Of a stretch of 64,000 nucleotides of DNA, positions 62,548-64,000 are shown in pieces. The stretch comes from Alkalibacillus aidingensis (GTDB taxonomy: Bacteria > Bacillota > Bacilli > Bacillales > Alkalibacillaceae), in NCBI RefSeq assembly GCF_014595945.1, contig NZ_JABXWU010000005.1, positions 1 to 64,000 of the forward strand. Direction: 5' to 3'. Position numbers and translations under genes: made by a program. Under the pieces are notes generated by a model. The model saw only the letters and a program-made list of their open reading frames with translations, searched no databases and was not told where the DNA came from. Numbering within the stretch: the stretch's first letter is position 1; every line of letters starts with the position of its first letter.

Positions 62548-63498
62548 TTATTCATTTAAAACTCGCTGTAAAAATGTCATATATGGATATGGATCGACTT
62601 CTTGATCTTCATGAAAAATTTCATAATGTAAATGCACACCTGTACTTCTACCAGTTGAACCCATCAGTCCAATCACATCACCCTGTTTAACTATATCGCC
62701 TTCTTCTACCATTAATTGACCTAAGTGTGCAAAGCGAGTCTCATAAGCATTAGGATGATTAATGATCACAGAAAGGCCATAACCCCCATCACGATCTGCA
62801 AACGTAACTACACCATCACCTGTAGCGTAAATATCTGTTCCCCATTCTGAGGCTAAATCAATCCCATTATGGTAAGCAGTTTGATTCGTAAAAGGATCAG
62901 TCCTTATGCCAAATTCAGAGGTAACTCGTTCTGTATCAGCAGGCCAATAGACCGGAACTGTCTCTAAATCACGTTTTACGTCTTCTAGCTCGTCTAGAAC
63001 GAACTTATAACGATTAATTAAGTCCGGCACTTCTTCTTTTAGATTGGATAAGTCAATACTTACCTCTTCTTCAAGGTTGTCCAACTCTTTTGGATGCTTA
63101 CTTGACTCATGATAAATTTCAATCCCACCTTGAGGGCCATCATCACTAACTGTACCAATCTCTTTAGGTTCTAAAGCGGAAACCATTTCAATTAACTGTT
63201 CTTCTAATGTCTTTAGTTCATTTAAATGATTCTCCACTTCTATTCGATCCTGTTCATATGTAGCTATTTGATTTTCTTGTTCTTCAAGTGACTGGTTGGC
63301 TTCTACTAATGAGGTTTCGAGTTCAGCTTGCTCTTGCGTCAAATCTTTAGTAATCGTAATAAATAAGACTAAACTGATAGACATAATCAAAAAGATAATC
63401 ACTGAACAATATAGGAGGAACTTTGGTAAGGTAATTTGCTTAACTTGTTGGTTAGCATCTGACATGACAAGGACTTGCCACTTACTAAATAATTTCAT
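62548..63498 (-). CDS. M23 family metallopeptidase with coiled coil
   Basis: Membrane-anchored peptidoglycan endopeptidase of about 316 residues. A basic N-terminus precedes one membrane segment (LLYCSVIIFLIMSISLVLFI), a periplasm-side coiled coil (LEEQENQIATYEQDRIEVEN), and a C-terminal M23 (LytM) domain with YHNGIDLA and GVHLHYEIF zinc ligands. The start MKLFSKWQVLVM is the best guess; the frame extends 20 codons to a TTG at 63558 with no clear ribosome site for either. It probably acts with the adjacent bactofilin. Confidence 0.88.
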   Translation of the reverse strand: MKLFSKWQVLVMSDANQQVKQITLPKFLLYCSVIIFLIMSISLVLFITITKDLTQEQAELETSLVEANQSLEEQENQIATYEQDRIEVENHLNELKTLEEQLIEMVSALEPKEIGTVSDDGPQGGIEIYHESSKHPKELDNLEEEVSIDLSNLKEEVPDLINRYKFVLDELEDVKRDLETVPVYWPADTERVTSEFGIRTDPFTNQTAYHNGIDLASEWGTDIYATGDGVVTFADRDGGYGLSVIINHPNAYETRFAHLGQLMVEEGDIVKQGDVIGLMGSTGRSTGVHLHYEIFHEDQEVDPYPYMTFLQRVLNE

Positions 63499-63566
63499 TA
63501 CAGGACCCAACCCTTTGACATGAAATTTATTTTTCCAATTTTTGAATTTTCTATACAAATTGATAT

Positions 63567-63593
63567 AAAAAAAAGGCTACAAAGGATGTAACC
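63567..63593 (-). terminator. terminator of tRNA-Ser
   Basis: Minus strand GGTTACA-TCCTT-TGTAGCC followed by TTTTTTTT, 28 bp past the tRNA. Confidence 0.85.
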
Positions 63594-63620
63594 GTCATTT
63601 TAATTTTACAAATATAATTA

Positions 63621-63713
63621 TGGCGGAGGAGGAGGGATTCGAACCCCCGCGGGCCGTGAAGCCCCTGGCGGTTTTCAAGACCGCTCCCTTCAGCCGGACT
63701 TGGGTACTCCTCC
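63621..63713 (-). tRNA. tRNA-Ser (TGA)
   Basis: The 93-nt class II tRNA has a GGAGGAG/CTCCTCC acceptor stem, an anticodon loop CTTGAAA giving TGA, a long variable arm (AGGGGCTTCACGGCCCGCG region) and an encoded CCA. B. subtilis also has tRNA-Ser next to dck/dgk, followed by serS, which would lie beyond the right edge. Confidence 0.97.
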
Positions 63714-63730
63714 GTAAGCTGACGAAATTA

Positions 63731-63759
63731 AATATATCACATGTTTCGACATGATGCAA
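63731..63759 (-). promoter_or_regulatory. tRNA-Ser promoter
   Basis: Minus strand TTGCAT (63759-63754), 17 bp, TATATT (63736-63731), about 20 bp before the tRNA. The rest to 64000 is AT-rich; no open frame or T-box was recognised, and any serS coding sequence must start further right. Confidence 0.6.
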
Positions 63760-64000
63760 TATTTAATTTTAAATTTTAATCTTTTTCTTCTAACAGGCGC
63801 TAAATAGTTCTACATCAATCGACCAACGCTAGCTAGTATAACACACCTTTAAATATTTTATAAAGGGGTTTTTAACATTTTTTCTTGATAATAATTAAAA
63901 CAAATGAGCGTCCTTTTTTTTAGGTCGAGGTGGCTCAAGTCGTGCCTCCAACAAGAGAGCTTTAAGTCAATCGCTATATTTTTTAGATGAAGAAAAAATC

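Noticed and set aside
63880-64000. possible end of serS at the right edge
   Set aside because: The minus strand here has early stop codons and no serS C-terminal motif; the gene, if present, starts beyond the window.

Overview
The window is an origin-proximal chromosome segment from a low-GC, endospore-forming Firmicute of the family Bacillaceae. The evidence is gene order: read on the minus strand, it follows the Bacillus subtilis dck/dgk to lysS region almost gene for gene. Sporulation genes (spoIIE, spoVT, fin, csfB, bofA, yabG, sspF, a CotY/CotZ-type coat protein, a YaaH-type spore glycosidase) confirm a spore former. Many acidic protein tails would fit a salt-tolerant or alkaliphilic relative, but genus cannot be assigned from sequence alone.

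Layout, left to right. Positions 1-48 are the 5' end of a 16S rRNA gene, with its promoter and leader behind it. Then come lysS, dusB, the folate genes folK/folB/folP, hslO, coaX, ftsH, hprT, tilS, a YabT-type kinase, yabS and spoIIE (all minus). Two plus-strand tRNA genes (Met, Glu) follow. Next, on the minus strand, are yabR, divIC, yabQ, yabP, rqcP, yabN, yabM, spoVT, mfd, fin, pth, ctc, prs, glmU, spoVG, purR, ispE, sspF, veg, yabG, ksgA, rnmV, yabE, tatD and metS. abrB is divergent (plus). Then rsmI, yabB, yabA, ricT, holB, yaaR, darA, tmk and a YaaO-type decarboxylase (minus), murB (plus, not at this place in B. subtilis), and csfB, bofA, recR, ebfC, dnaX, SRP RNA and tadA (minus).

From about 53.9 kb the order is less conserved: a YaaH-type spore glycosidase (plus), a DUF3891 protein, an acetyl-CoA synthetase, a sulfur-relay cluster (rhodanese, DsrE-like, TusA, CstR-like repressor), a spore coat protein, dgk-dck (plus), a bactofilin, an M23 peptidase and tRNA-Ser. 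Genes of the B. subtilis order that are absent here include pabABC, yacD, cysK, yazB, yabJ, yazA, yaaL and xpaC-yaaN.

The main non-coding surprises are three. (1) A MITE-like element sits at 58532-58737 with a 9-bp target duplication exactly at the dsrE stop codon; a larger relative lies at 449-769 and a divergent one near 37.5-37.7 kb. (2) A 52-bp-period array of hairpin units occupies 37737-38000, with a shorter, inverted relative at about 16040-16190; both share the same cap sequence. (3) Three near-identical palindromes (ATRCC-N6-GGTAT) stand one each before dsrE, tusA and the CstR-like repressor gene, suggesting a persulfide-responsive regulon. No phage, insertion-sequence transposase, CRISPR array or toxin system was seen; most of the window is conserved housekeeping and sporulation sequence.
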